A stretch of 64,000 nt of DNA from CAAGNP01 sp045603545 (GCA_045603545.1 JAZUMG010000004.1:1-64000); one strand, 5' to 3'; numbered from the stretch's first letter, positions 1 to 7,526 are shown. The notes: generated by a model from the sequence alone, not told the origin. A program made the numbers and translations.

Positions 1-43
1 CTGTTGCGAAGCAACTGGGGGGTTGAAGGTGCCAAAAGGGCAC

Positions 44-75
44 AAAAAAAGGAGTTCGAAACGAACTCCTTTTTT
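44..75 (-). terminator. Intrinsic terminator of tRNA-Leu
   Basis: Inverted repeat GGAGTTCG (51-58) and CGAACTCC (62-69) with a 3-base loop, lying just past the 3' end of the tRNA on the minus strand and followed there by a run of seven T (plus-strand A at 44-50). The plus strand also has T after the stem, so it could work in both directions. Confidence 0.8.
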
Positions 76-76
76 G

Positions 77-160
77 TGCCCAGAACAAGACTCGAACTTG
101 CACACCGAAACCGGCACTACCCCCTCAAAGTAGCGTGTCTACCAATTTCACCATCTGGGC
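77..160 (-). tRNA. tRNA-Leu (anticodon GAG)
   Basis: The minus strand folds as a class II tRNA of 84 nt: acceptor GCCCAGA pairs with TCTGGGC, the D loop carries GGTAGAC, the anticodon stem CTACT encloses loop TTTGAGG with anticodon GAG, a long variable arm follows, and the T loop is TTCGAGT. The discriminator base is A; the CCA end is not encoded. A TATATTTG box lies just upstream and a terminator just downstream, so it appears to be its own transcription unit. Confidence 0.95.
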
Positions 161-178
161 ATCTCTACTTTGCGGATG

Positions 179-186
179 CAAATATA
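179..186 (-). promoter_or_regulatory. -7 box TATATTTG for tRNA-Leu
   Basis: A minus-strand TATATTTG matches the Bacteroidetes -7 consensus TAnnTTTG and sits 18 bases upstream of the mature tRNA 5' end. No TTTG -33 element is visible at the usual 19-21 base spacing. Confidence 0.6.
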
Positions 187-256
187 TAAAGTTAAAATGA
201 ATTTTCGCGATATTTTTTAATTTTTTCTTATATTTACAATACAAAAACAAAAAGAG

Positions 257-652
257 ATGAAGGAATTAAGAAATCATTTTGAATCAAAAGGCGACACTTT
301 ATATTTGGTATCAGACAAAAAAGCCATTGAGTTTCTGAATGGTAGCATAGAGAATGATTTTATCTCTTGCCTGCGCCAGATTTCAGACAACGGAATATTC
401 AACACCCTTGTGGAGTGCTGCAAACCCAACAAACTTGGATTTGACATCACCACAGACTCTGAATACGAAGAAGAGGACTTCCTCTATGATGAAACCAAGT
501 ACAAAGCCATTGTTGCCGTAAAAGAGGATCAGGAAGAGGATTTTGCCAACTATATGTTCAATCAGGGTATTGACATCATCCTTCTTGGTCACGTAACCAA
601 AGGGGAGCTCAGGGTTGACGACGAATCCTACGGCTTTATCTCAAAATATTAG
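257..652 (+). CDS. Small acidic protein resembling a lone AIRS/PurM C-terminal domain
   Basis: A 131-residue protein. From about residue 40 it follows the pattern of the AIR-synthase-related C-terminal domain of PurL and PurM: ISDNGIFNTLVECC corresponds to the HDVsdGGL..aLaEm helix, DFLYDETKYKAIVAV to the LFsEsp..vvvv strand, and GIDIILLGHVTKGEL to the closing GvpaavIGeVt..L segment. The N-terminal ATP-binding domain is absent, so on its own it should not be an enzyme. It could be a subunit or regulator in purine synthesis, or a domain reused for something else. No signal peptide. It starts 96 bases past tRNA-Leu in the opposite orientation. The family call is by motif only and is moderate. 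Confidence 0.5.
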   Translation: MKELRNHFESKGDTLYLVSDKKAIEFLNGSIENDFISCLRQISDNGIFNTLVECCKPNKLGFDITTDSEYEEEDFLYDETKYKAIVAVKEDQEEDFANYMFNQGIDIILLGHVTKGELRVDDESYGFISKY

Positions 653-720
653 ATAATTTTTTCATTATTTTTAGAGTTTAGCACGATTATTGCCGTTCTT
701 TGTGCAGAGAGCTTAAATCA

Positions 721-1077
721 ATGAAAAGGTTATTGAACATATTATTCGTTTTAGCATCCTTCCTCACCATATATGAAATAACAAATGCATATATGGATGA
801 CCAGAAGCATGACGATAATATATCCATAGAGATAAGTTCAGACCTCTCAACACTCGACATACCTCTCAATAACCAGGCACACAAATACTCTTCCAAAGAG
901 TTCACAGTACCCACCACCAGCAGAACCATAAATAACAATGCTCAGGTAGCAATATCTATAATTGCTTCTTATACCCTCCACAAAAGGGTTAACAATATAT
1001 CATCACATTCAACTAACTGCTTCTATTATAATAGCCAATCCCATAAATATATCTCATATGGGATTCTTAGGGTATAA
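721..1077 (+). CDS. Hypothetical small exported protein
   Basis: A product of 118 residues using the ATG at 721, which places a lysine-arginine start and a hydrophobic stretch (LLNILFVLASFLTIYEI) at the very N terminus, as in a signal peptide or single membrane anchor. The rest is polar and rich in Asn, Ser and His, with no motif I recognise. Codon use is AT-rich like its two plus-strand neighbours. A weak hairpin follows. It may be a real small envelope protein or a chance reading frame; I have no family evidence. Confidence 0.4.
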   Translation: MKRLLNILFVLASFLTIYEITNAYMDDQKHDDNISIEISSDLSTLDIPLNNQAHKYSSKEFTVPTTSRTINNNAQVAISIIASYTLHKRVNNISSHSTNCFYYNSQSHKYISYGILRV

Positions 1078-1103
1078 TAGATAATAACCTCGACACAGAG
1101 GAT

Positions 1104-1127
1104 GCTCATCCATTCAGGCGGATGAGC
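1104..1127 (+). terminator. Possible terminator hairpin
   Basis: GCTCATCC (1104-1111) and GGATGAGC (1120-1127) form an 8-bp stem with an 8-base loop, downstream of the small exported protein. The following sequence is T-rich but has no clean T run, so termination is uncertain. Confidence 0.4.
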
Positions 1128-1180
1128 TTATTTGGTTTATATTTATTTCAAATTAATTATCTTTTATTCTAAGACTTATC

Positions 1181-1645
1181 ATGAACAGTAATATCGTGAA
1201 GAAAAACAGCTTCACACCTATAGCTATATCATTAGCCATTGTTTTGGCCGGCATTGTCATTACCTTCTTTAGCTTTCCTTACGCTAAAGGTCTCGGTTCT
1301 ATCCTAATTTTATCTGGTATAATATCATTGTCTATGAGCAAAAAGACGCTTGTAGACAGCCGCACAGGCAATAAAATCCTCTCATACACATATTTCTTTC
1401 CTAATATCGAAAAAGAGAAGATAAAGAACATGTGCGAAACACATGACTTTGACAAACTGAAATCTATTACCCAGTCAGAACAGGGTCTCCAGATGGATGT
1501 ATACCTCTCTACAAGCGAAGAATATGGTGCGATACAACTCTACGAATACATTCCATACAAATACGAAAGGTGTTCTCCTCTATATGAGTTTGAAGGAGAA
1601 GATGCAAAGAAATTATCTCACTGCATCAAAACTCTATCTGTATAG
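1181..1645 (+). CDS. Hypothetical membrane protein with two N-terminal membrane helices
   Basis: A 154-residue protein. Two hydrophobic segments (about residues 11-33 and 38-52) form a likely helical hairpin in the inner membrane, followed by about 100 polar residues that would face the cytoplasm. No catalytic motif is seen and I do not recognise the family. The last 28 bases overlap the 3' end of the convergent peptide deformylase gene, so the two transcripts would be antisense at their ends. Confidence 0.55.
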   Translation: MNSNIVKKNSFTPIAISLAIVLAGIVITFFSFPYAKGLGSILILSGIISLSMSKKTLVDSRTGNKILSYTYFFPNIEKEKIKNMCETHDFDKLKSITQSEQGLQMDVYLSTSEEYGAIQLYEYIPYKYERCSPLYEFEGEDAKKLSHCIKTLSV

Positions 1646-2214
1646 ATAATACCATCGAGGTGATCCACTTCGTGCTGGAAAATTACCGCGGTGAAACCAC
1701 TCACAGTCTCTTTAACCATCTCACCCTTTTCCACATCGAAGTAGGATATCACTATACAAGATGAGCGATTTACATCATATCTTTCATTAGGGACAGAAAG
1801 GCAACCTTCTGCCCCTTTTGTTTTCTCTTCCGAATACTCCAGGATAGAGATATTTGGATAATCCTCAAAAGGTTCACCCTCCTTGTCAAACCTCTGTACC
1901 ACTACTACCCTTTTATTGATACCCACCTGAGGAGCAGCAATCCCCACTCCACCCACAGAGGTATCAGCCACAGTCATCTTCAACCTCTCAGCGAGGAGCG
2001 CATAGTCATCACTTCCGAGAACCTTGGGTGACAAATCCTCAGAAACAGCTCTCAGCACCAAGAGCTCCTCCTCTGACTCTATAGTATATACCTTCAAAAG
2101 TTCCCCTGGCGCACCATGGATTATTTCCAGATCGTATTTTGAAAAATTTCCTTCAATGGAACAGGATGCAGCCAATACCAACGCTGCCAATAAAAACAAT
2201 ACCGATTTTTTCAT
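1618..2214 (-). CDS. Peptide deformylase-like lipoprotein
   Basis: A 198-residue protein with all three peptide deformylase motifs in order: GVGIAAPQ at 89-96, EGCLS at 136-140 and HEVDH at 181-185, giving the Cys and two His metal ligands and the catalytic Glu. The family removes the formyl group from nascent proteins. Unusually, the N terminus is a lipoprotein signal peptide (hydrophobic run then LAASC, lipidated Cys18), which would send the enzyme to the envelope rather than the ribosome. The mature part begins with an extra 50-residue region before the usual fold. The normal cytosolic deformylase is not in this window. The chemistry is well supported; the role outside the cytoplasm is unknown. 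Confidence 0.9.
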   Translation of the reverse strand: MKKSVLFLLAALVLAASCSIEGNFSKYDLEIIHGAPGELLKVYTIESEEELLVLRAVSEDLSPKVLGSDDYALLAERLKMTVADTSVGGVGIAAPQVGINKRVVVVQRFDKEGEPFEDYPNISILEYSEEKTKGAEGCLSVPNERYDVNRSSCIVISYFDVEKGEMVKETVSGFTAVIFQHEVDHLDGIIYTDRVLMQ

Positions 2215-2225
2215 AGTACAAAAAT

Positions 2226-2252
2226 AAAAAAAGAGGCTGAAAAATCAGCCTC
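2226..2252 (-). terminator. Terminator after the rubrerythrin gene
   Basis: GAGGCTGA (2233-2240) and TCAGCCTC (2245-2252) form an 8-bp stem with an AAAA loop; on the minus strand the stem is followed by seven T. It separates the rubrerythrin unit from the deformylase gene. Confidence 0.85.
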
Positions 2253-2275
2253 CCAAATACTGGAACCGGTATATA

Positions 2276-2830
2276 TTATTTACCGAAATATCTTTTGTAC
2301 AGACCTTCGAAGCCAGCACCATGACGGGCCTCATCTTTAGCCATCTCGTGAACAGTATCGTGAACAGCGTCAAGATTCTGCTCTTTAGCCATTTTTGCAA
2401 GACGGAACTTGTCCTCACATGCACCGCTTTCAGCATTCATTCTCTTGTATAGGTTAGTTTTGGTATCCCAAACCACCTCACCGATAAGCTCAGCAAATTT
2501 TGAAGCGTGCTCTGCCTCTTCCCAAGCATAGCGTTTGAAAGCCTCAGCGATCTCTGGATAACCCTCACGGTCAGCCTGACGGCTCATGGCAAGATACATA
2601 CCTACCTCTGTGCACTCACCCATAAAGTGATCCTGAAGGCCTTTCCAAAGCTCTTCGCTAGAACCTTTACCATCACCAAGCTGGTGAACAGTTGCGAAAG
2701 AAAGGTTACCTTCCTGCTCAACGATTTCTACAAATTTGTCAGCACCAACTTTACATAGAGGGCATTTCTCAGGAGCTGCATCACCTTCGTGGATGTAACC
2801 ACATACTGTACAACGGAATTTTTTAGTCAT
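2276..2830 (-). CDS. Reverse rubrerythrin (peroxide reductase)
   Basis: A 184-residue protein. An N-terminal rubredoxin-like iron site uses Cys7, Cys10, Cys23 and Cys26. It is followed by a ferritin-like four-helix diiron domain with the expected acidic and histidine ligands (GECTEVGMYL, EEAEHASKF, DEARHGAGF). Classical rubrerythrins carry the rubredoxin domain at the C terminus; this swapped order marks the reverse rubrerythrin group, which acts as a peroxidase in anaerobes. It is cytosolic and monocistronic, with a strong promoter and its own terminator. It fits oxidative stress defence in an anaerobic host. Confidence 0.92.
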   Translation of the reverse strand: MTKKFRCTVCGYIHEGDAAPEKCPLCKVGADKFVEIVEQEGNLSFATVHQLGDGKGSSEELWKGLQDHFMGECTEVGMYLAMSRQADREGYPEIAEAFKRYAWEEAEHASKFAELIGEVVWDTKTNLYKRMNAESGACEDKFRLAKMAKEQNLDAVHDTVHEMAKDEARHGAGFEGLYKRYFGK

Positions 2831-2868
2831 ATCTTTATATTATTTTATTTATGTTTATCAAATTATGA

Positions 2869-2899
2869 CAAAGTTAATAAAAAAGTTTATAGCAGCAAA
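2869..2899 (-). promoter_or_regulatory. Promoter of the rubrerythrin gene
   Basis: On the minus strand, TTTG (2896-2899) is followed after 19 bases by TAACTTTG (2869-2876), a full match to the Bacteroidetes -33/-7 arrangement. The start codon lies about 32 bases past the expected transcription start. Confidence 0.7.
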
Positions 2900-2973
2900 T
2901 ATTTTTACTATAATCTTATTCCCTAGACTACAATTACCTTTGCGTAAAAATTTTCACTGCATTGGGGAGACTT

Positions 2974-5442
2974 TTAATGCTCAGGACACTCTGTAGCCTC
3001 ACCACCACCTATCATAGGGATGATACCGCTATTGAAACTGTTCACATTGCAACTGCAAGTGACTCCGCCATTATTGAACCCCACTACACCACCCAGGTAT
3101 GATGCCTCAATATTTGGCCAGGTTGTCTCAGGATCGGGCTGGGTACCGCTTACCGGTATTGAGACCTGACCACTGTTTGTGCAACCATAAATGTTATCCT
3201 GATAGTACTCTTCAAGGCTATACACCTTTAGTCCCACATTGGCACCAGTAATGCCACCTACAAGAGAGCACCCCACTTTAGCACCTGTTATTGTCCCGCT
3301 ATTCTGACAGTTGAAGACTGAAGCCCATCCCGAATCATTGAGACCTGTAATACCTCCAACCAATGAATAGGACTCAGCTTCTGCATATTCAGAATTATCT
3401 GCGGAGACATTTCCACTGTTTACACATTGTGTTACATTTATCTCCTTACCTGTCATAATCTCTGCGATGATTCCCCCTATGTATTGGATAGATGCACTTT
3501 TTGAACCATTGATTGCACCATAATTTGCACAATTGGTCATAGTTGTTGAAACATCCGTAGCATCAAGTTTGAACTCATCTCCTCCGAACATACCGGCAAT
3601 ACCACCAGCATAGACATCACCACTTGATATTCTGCCAATATTCAGGATACCATTGGCCGTATTTGTGCAATTGCTTATATCCACTATCCAGCTGGAACCC
3701 ACTATACCTGCCACCTTGACATTGACACTTCCTGTAATTGTCCCTGTCCTTATCTCTCCGTCGTTCTCACAATCGGTTATCCTGGAGTTGCCATCTGTCC
3801 TCATACCGCCATCCTCCAGATAGTCTGTCAAATAGCCAACAATACCCGCAGCAATGTAATAACCTCTGTCACTATCTACTGCAGAGACAAGACCGGAGTT
3901 TGTACATCCGTCAATTACAATATCATCTGCCATCCTCCTGCCAAATCCCAATATACCGGATACAACACTCTCACCACTGTTTGCTTTTCCAGATACTATA
4001 TATCCATCATTTGTACAGTCTTCTATCAGTCCACCAATAGTAACACCCACAATACCAGCTGCAGATGTCCAGCCTCCACTGCAATTGTAAGTATCTACAC
4101 CTGTAACTGATGCGCTATTACTGCAATTGAGTATATCTCCCCCCAGGTTTGCACCAACTACACCACCTACTCCCACTACAACATCACTTAGGGAAGAGAC
4201 AACAGCATCCTGCACTGCAGATACACTGCCATTACTGCTGCAGTTCTCCACTATTCCATAATTCAGACCAGCCACTGCACCTATTCCAGTAGCGTTGTAA
4301 CCAAGCAGTGAAGTTACAGCTCCGCTACCAATTGTCTCGGCAGAAATATTCAGATTCCGGATAGCCCCTTGATTTATTCCGACAAAACCACAAATTGGAT
4401 TATATGCGCCAGCATATATGGTACCATAAACAGTTTTACCATTTCCATCCAGAACTCCTGCAAATGGTGAAGCTACACCAAACATCCAGGGATATTCGTT
4501 TGTACTTTCAATTATAAAATCTGACTCCAACTGATAGTATGTTGAAGTGGTATGATTGTCAAGCAACCATCTCAAATTGGATGTTGATCTTATAAGATAG
4601 GGATTTGCTTCACTTCCGGAACCATCAGGCAATACTGCCACAGGTGGATTAACAGTGGAGTAGGTATTGAGTTCGACCACATCCACATTTGCCCTATAAT
4701 ATTTTCCAGACTCTATATCCTTTGTAACATCGAGCTGCCCTTTATAGTTACCACCGGTTGTTTTGACAATAAAATCTATAGTATGGTTACCATTGGATGG
4801 ATTGACAAACATATAGATCTCCTCCCTTGAGTTATTTGCATTTATCCCAATGATATCTCCCTGGTACTCGGCCTCCACCTTAACGATATTGGTACCACCA
4901 ATAAAAGTCTCATCCTCCTTTCTGAAGGCAAGCTTGATAATCGAAGTCTGGTGCCCGGTAAAGTCAACAGAAGAGATATCTTCAAGTTTTCCGCTGTAGC
5001 TGGCAGTCATCCTCACCAACCCTTCATCAAGGGCTCCGCTCTGACTCGAAAGATCCAATGGCGCACTTGATGGGCAAATTATAGTGTAAGTATCATCTAA
5101 AGATTTAACATCTTCACCATCATCTGTCAAAGCGCCATAGAAGAGGTTCACTGCATCCTCTGTATCTGGAGTCTGCTCAAATGTTGCCACCACAACACCC
5201 TCTCCATTGACAATATCAAATGTCTCTCCGGACTCCTTCCAAGAGAGTACAATCTTCTCTCCGCTTCCATCTGTTTCAGGGGTCATTACAACTTTGGTTG
5301 CATTGTCCATTCCTATATTTGCCATAACATAGAGGTCATATGTCCCCTTATCGTCCTGAACTAGTTCTACTTCATATTTCTGGCAAGAGACCAATACAAT
5401 ACCCAATACCGCCAAGATATATTTAATACAATTCTTTCCCAT
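2974..5442 (-). CDS. Surface lipoprotein, fimbrillin-like N terminus with GLUG-type repeats
   Basis: An 822-residue protein with a lipoprotein signal peptide (LGIVLVSC, lipidated Cys20). Residues about 25-260 resemble the beta-sandwich N terminus of fimbrillin-like lipoproteins of Bacteroidales. From about residue 300 to the end there are at least ten imperfect repeats built on GGIVG...I.NC.NSG.I, the GLUG-type pattern of secreted adhesins, each likely forming one coil of a beta-helix. It is very rich in Gly, Ser, Asn and Asp. It is probably exposed at the cell surface and used for adhesion. A 37-residue ORF lies 28 bases upstream on the same strand and seems to share its promoter. The 3' end is a short run with no clear terminator. 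Confidence 0.8.
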   Translation of the reverse strand: MGKNCIKYILAVLGIVLVSCQKYEVELVQDDKGTYDLYVMANIGMDNATKVVMTPETDGSGEKIVLSWKESGETFDIVNGEGVVVATFEQTPDTEDAVNLFYGALTDDGEDVKSLDDTYTIICPSSAPLDLSSQSGALDEGLVRMTASYSGKLEDISSVDFTGHQTSIIKLAFRKEDETFIGGTNIVKVEAEYQGDIIGINANNSREEIYMFVNPSNGNHTIDFIVKTTGGNYKGQLDVTKDIESGKYYRANVDVVELNTYSTVNPPVAVLPDGSGSEANPYLIRSTSNLRWLLDNHTTSTYYQLESDFIIESTNEYPWMFGVASPFAGVLDGNGKTVYGTIYAGAYNPICGFVGINQGAIRNLNISAETIGSGAVTSLLGYNATGIGAVAGLNYGIVENCSSNGSVSAVQDAVVSSLSDVVVGVGGVVGANLGGDILNCSNSASVTGVDTYNCSGGWTSAAGIVGVTIGGLIEDCTNDGYIVSGKANSGESVVSGILGFGRRMADDIVIDGCTNSGLVSAVDSDRGYYIAAGIVGYLTDYLEDGGMRTDGNSRITDCENDGEIRTGTITGSVNVKVAGIVGSSWIVDISNCTNTANGILNIGRISSGDVYAGGIAGMFGGDEFKLDATDVSTTMTNCANYGAINGSKSASIQYIGGIIAEIMTGKEINVTQCVNSGNVSADNSEYAEAESYSLVGGITGLNDSGWASVFNCQNSGTITGAKVGCSLVGGITGANVGLKVYSLEEYYQDNIYGCTNSGQVSIPVSGTQPDPETTWPNIEASYLGGVVGFNNGGVTCSCNVNSFNSGIIPMIGGGEATECPEH

Positions 5443-5470
5443 AAATGATCAAATTTTAGAATGTAACCTA

Positions 5471-5584
5471 TTATAACCAACCTCCATCCTCAAAATCAAC
5501 TGGATTTGCAGAATTTGCAAAACCCGCTTCTGAAACTACATTGACAATATCCAATGCCGGGGAAATATACTCAAGTTTATCCAT
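5471..5584 (-). CDS. 37-residue peptide gene upstream of the GLUG lipoprotein
   Basis: A short reading frame of 37 residues beginning MDKLEYISPALDIV and containing SEAGFANSAN, then an acidic tail ending EDGGWL. It has an ATG start and lies 28 bases ahead of the lipoprotein gene, with a good TATATTTG box about 40 bases upstream. The pattern (short lead, SPxLxIV, E.GFA.S, acidic/Gly tail) agrees with my recollection of tiny conserved proteins found beside fimbrillin-like genes in Bacteroidales. There is no signal peptide. Function is unknown; it may be a leader peptide, a regulator or a partner of the adhesin. Confidence 0.6.
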   Translation of the reverse strand: MDKLEYISPALDIVNVVSEAGFANSANPVDFEDGGWL

Positions 5585-5625
5585 AAGTAGAACTGTTAAA
5601 TTTATGTACAATTATGATTACTATG

Positions 5626-5633
5626 CAAATATA
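5626..5633 (-). promoter_or_regulatory. -7 box TATATTTG for the small peptide / GLUG lipoprotein unit
   Basis: Minus-strand TATATTTG, with the 37-residue ORF beginning about 40 bases downstream. A -33 TTTG at ideal spacing is not seen. Confidence 0.5.
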
Positions 5634-5688
5634 TAAATTTTTGAATATTTCGGTCACGTGGACAAAAAGTAGGATGGACGAGCAACAG

Positions 5689-5767
5689 TCAAGTGCGGAG
5701 CGAGCCTTTCATGTGAGCTCGCGCAGCACTTGATCTGTAATCGCCGGAGATCGTATAATCCGGCGAT
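5689..5767. repeat. Two tandem hairpins
   Basis: Hairpin 1: TCAAGTGC (5689-5696) pairs with GCACTTGA (5726-5733), then GCGAGC (5700-5705) with GCTCGC (5717-5722) across a small internal loop. Hairpin 2: ATCGCCGGA (5740-5748) pairs with TCCGGCGAT (5759-5767). They are separated by 6 bases. Neither has a clean T run, so they look more like repetitive palindromes than terminators. Confidence 0.6.
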
Positions 5768-6047
5768 GGTGTCTCGCTAATAATGCCTCATAATATATTC
5801 ATCCAGCAATTTCTTCCGATGATCTTTGCTGAGTCCATTATGAACTCTCACCTTCGACAAAGGCACTGAGGTCGCCGCCCATGCACCGGAGGACCGCCTT
5901 AAAAGCAAGTCTCTTGGCTTTTCCGTGAAAAGACGAGAGTCTTGCGGCTGTCCGGAGTAATAGATAGCTCGCGTTCTTTCGCTATCGCTCAAGCGACTTC
6001 GTCGATGACTTGACAAACTTGTTTTGGCAAGAGGACGACACCGCTGT

Positions 6048-6953
6048 TTATTTGATGTCCCAAAGGGGTTCTGTTTCCCAGTTTGATGGGAAGCCCATTG
6101 CCTTGAGATCTACGTTGGAATGTTTGTCCAGAAGGGTTTTAAGTCTTGCTGCAAAATCATTTTGCGGATGGACGTGGTTCTGGAGATATGCCACACAGCA
6201 GAGATGTGCATAGAGTCTTGATGGATCTACGAAGGTATTGCTGATCCATTTCCCTGATGCGTGTTTTGGTAGTGTAGGTGTGCTCGGGAAGACTTTATTC
6301 CACACTCTTGAATGGTGGGCTACATTGTTTCGCAGGCCTGAGAGTGCCTGAAGCCAAGACTCCAGAATCTTATGCTGTGGAAGCCCTATGCTTCGTGCTA
6401 TGGATTTTTTAAGGGGTGTGTCGGCAAGATTACTGAAGACCTTTGAGAGTGTACCGAAGGAGAGAATCTCTATGACTTTCCAAGATGGTAGATCCTTGCC
6501 AGGATGCTTTACAAAGTGGTCTTTGATGAAATCTTCTTTAGAACGTACTACTTCTCTCTGAATATTGGCCATGTTATCCGTAAGGAGGCGCTGACTAAAG
6601 CATAGTGCCGGGTTCAGATACCAGAATGCACCGTGTGCCATTGATATAGGATGAGACATCAGGGCTCTGATACCGACTTCTGCACTCTGAATTGCTGTGA
6701 ATATCAGTGTCCTCAATTCCTTGTCGAAGTAATAAAGGTCTATGGCATTTTCAAAGGTGCTGCCCGGCTTGAAGATGTGATTGATCTTGTCTGATTCCAT
6801 CGGACGCATATAGTTTGCCAGACGGAAATAACCTATTATACTGAGCTGCCTTTCTGCTGATGGTTCGTCGTTTATGATGAGACCTCTGTTATCTCGGAGC
6901 ATTCTTATGATGTCATGAATGCTCAATGGAGTGTTGGAGTATGTCGGACACAT
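6048..6953 (-). CDS. Abi family abortive-infection protein (Abi_2/AbiD-like, HEPN RNase)
   Basis: A 301-residue protein. The N terminus (about 11-55, ending in RQLSIIGYFRLANYMRP) and the middle (FDKELRTLIFTAIQSAEVGIRALMSH) match the Abi_2/AbiD/F group. Near residue 208 is LRNNVAHHSRVWN, the R-x4-H signature of HEPN ribonucleases. Family members stop phage spread by disabling the infected cell, presumably by cutting RNA. It is a single-gene system with its own promoter and no partner antitoxin nearby. It sits in a hairpin-rich pocket between a surface lipoprotein and tRNA-Arg, consistent with acquired DNA, although no integrase is visible. Confidence 0.85.
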   Translation of the reverse strand: MCPTYSNTPLSIHDIIRMLRDNRGLIINDEPSAERQLSIIGYFRLANYMRPMESDKINHIFKPGSTFENAIDLYYFDKELRTLIFTAIQSAEVGIRALMSHPISMAHGAFWYLNPALCFSQRLLTDNMANIQREVVRSKEDFIKDHFVKHPGKDLPSWKVIEILSFGTLSKVFSNLADTPLKKSIARSIGLPQHKILESWLQALSGLRNNVAHHSRVWNKVFPSTPTLPKHASGKWISNTFVDPSRLYAHLCCVAYLQNHVHPQNDFAARLKTLLDKHSNVDLKAMGFPSNWETEPLWDIK

Positions 6954-7023
6954 AGGGCATTATAAAATAAAAGTTCCGCCCTGGTGCGCTGTTCTACGGG
7001 AAGCGTGGCGGACTCTGTCGTTG

Positions 7024-7056
7024 CAAAGATATGAAAATTATTATTACAAAAACAAA
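7024..7056 (-). promoter_or_regulatory. Promoter of the Abi gene
   Basis: Minus-strand TATCTTTG at 7024-7031 with a TTTG about 21 bases upstream (near 7053-7056). The leader to the ATG at 6953 would be about 65 bases. Confidence 0.5.
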
Positions 7057-7320
7057 CTTCTCTTGAAAAATCAGCATTTGTAACGTCATCAGTATCTTTA
7101 ACAACTTGACCTTCACATAGAGCAACATCTGTTCCTGAATTAAGATTTGCAGTATGAACTCAAGATGCCTGGGCATTATTGATATGCAAAAAGCACTCTC
7201 AAAGACTCTGGGTAGGGAAAATGATGCGAGGGCGTTTGTCTATCGTCGTTTTTGGATTGGGCAGAGCAAAACTCTGCGGGATTGGGCTTCCGGCATTCCC
7301 GGTATTTTGGGGGCTTACCA

Positions 7321-7449
7321 AGATTTCAGATGTTAAGATGCAGCTGTGCTGCTTCACTTTTTATATATTCAGGGCTCTCAAGAGCGAGCTCTCAGAGCTC
7401 TGAATATATAAAAAGAGCATCGCTATTGCGATGCTCTCATCTGAAATCT
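7321..7449. repeat. Nested inverted-repeat block beside tRNA-Arg
   Basis: The outer arms AGATTTCAGATG (7321-7332) and CATCTGAAATCT (7438-7449) are perfect complements. Inside lie a 15-bp perfect arm pair at 7358-7372 and 7400-7414 extended by six more pairs, a GAGCATCGC / GCGATGCTC hairpin (7415-7436), and a small GCAGC/GCTGC hairpin near 7341-7352. Almost the whole 129 bases can pair. The block begins 3 bases from the tRNA. Confidence 0.75.
7410..7436 (-). terminator. Terminator of rplS / tRNA-Arg
   Basis: On the minus strand, the 9-bp GAGCATCGC stem with a 4-base loop is followed by TTTTT, 17 bases past the tRNA 3' end. It is part of the nested palindrome. Confidence 0.75.
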
Positions 7450-7452
7450 TTG

Positions 7453-7526
7453 TGACCTCGGCGGGATTCAAACCCACAACCTTTTGATCCGTAGTCAAAT
7501 GCTCTATTCAGTTGAGCTACGAGGCC
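7453..7526 (-). tRNA. tRNA-Arg (anticodon ACG)
   Basis: A 74-nt cloverleaf on the minus strand: acceptor GGCCTCG with CGAGGTC, D arm GCTCAACTGAATAGAGC, anticodon stem TTTGA/TCAAA around loop CTACGGA (anticodon ACG), T arm with loop TTTGAAT. No encoded CCA. It begins 14 bases after the rplS stop codon with no promoter in between, so it is probably made from the rplS transcript. Confidence 0.95.

Larger units (their letters stand above)
5585..6047. other. Gene-poor stretch between the GLUG unit and the Abi gene
   Basis: 463 bases without an assignable gene. It holds the promoter box at 5626, two tandem hairpins (5689-5767), and on the minus strand at 5777-6016 a 79-codon open frame of basic composition ending in LLDEYIMRHY that I cannot place; it could be the tail of a decayed gene. 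I see no tRNA-derived repeat that would mark an insertion end. Confidence 0.5.
6954..7452. other. Gene-poor, palindrome-rich stretch next to tRNA-Arg
   Basis: 499 bases with no convincing gene. It holds the Abi promoter, a GCAGAG/CTCTGC hairpin at 7261-7277, and a nested palindrome at 7321-7449. Several short frames on both strands read through but lack family features. The tRNA-Arg 3' end is not repeated here. Confidence 0.5.

Noticed and set aside
6994..7176. Minus-strand frames upstream of the Abi gene, one reading NSGTDVALCEGQVVKDT
   Set aside because: They span the predicted Abi promoter, lack a start with context, and match no family I know. Treated as non-coding.
7453..7526. tRNA-Arg as an integration site for an island carrying the Abi gene
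   Set aside because: No copy of the tRNA 3' end and no integrase gene was found between 5.5 and 7.5 kb.
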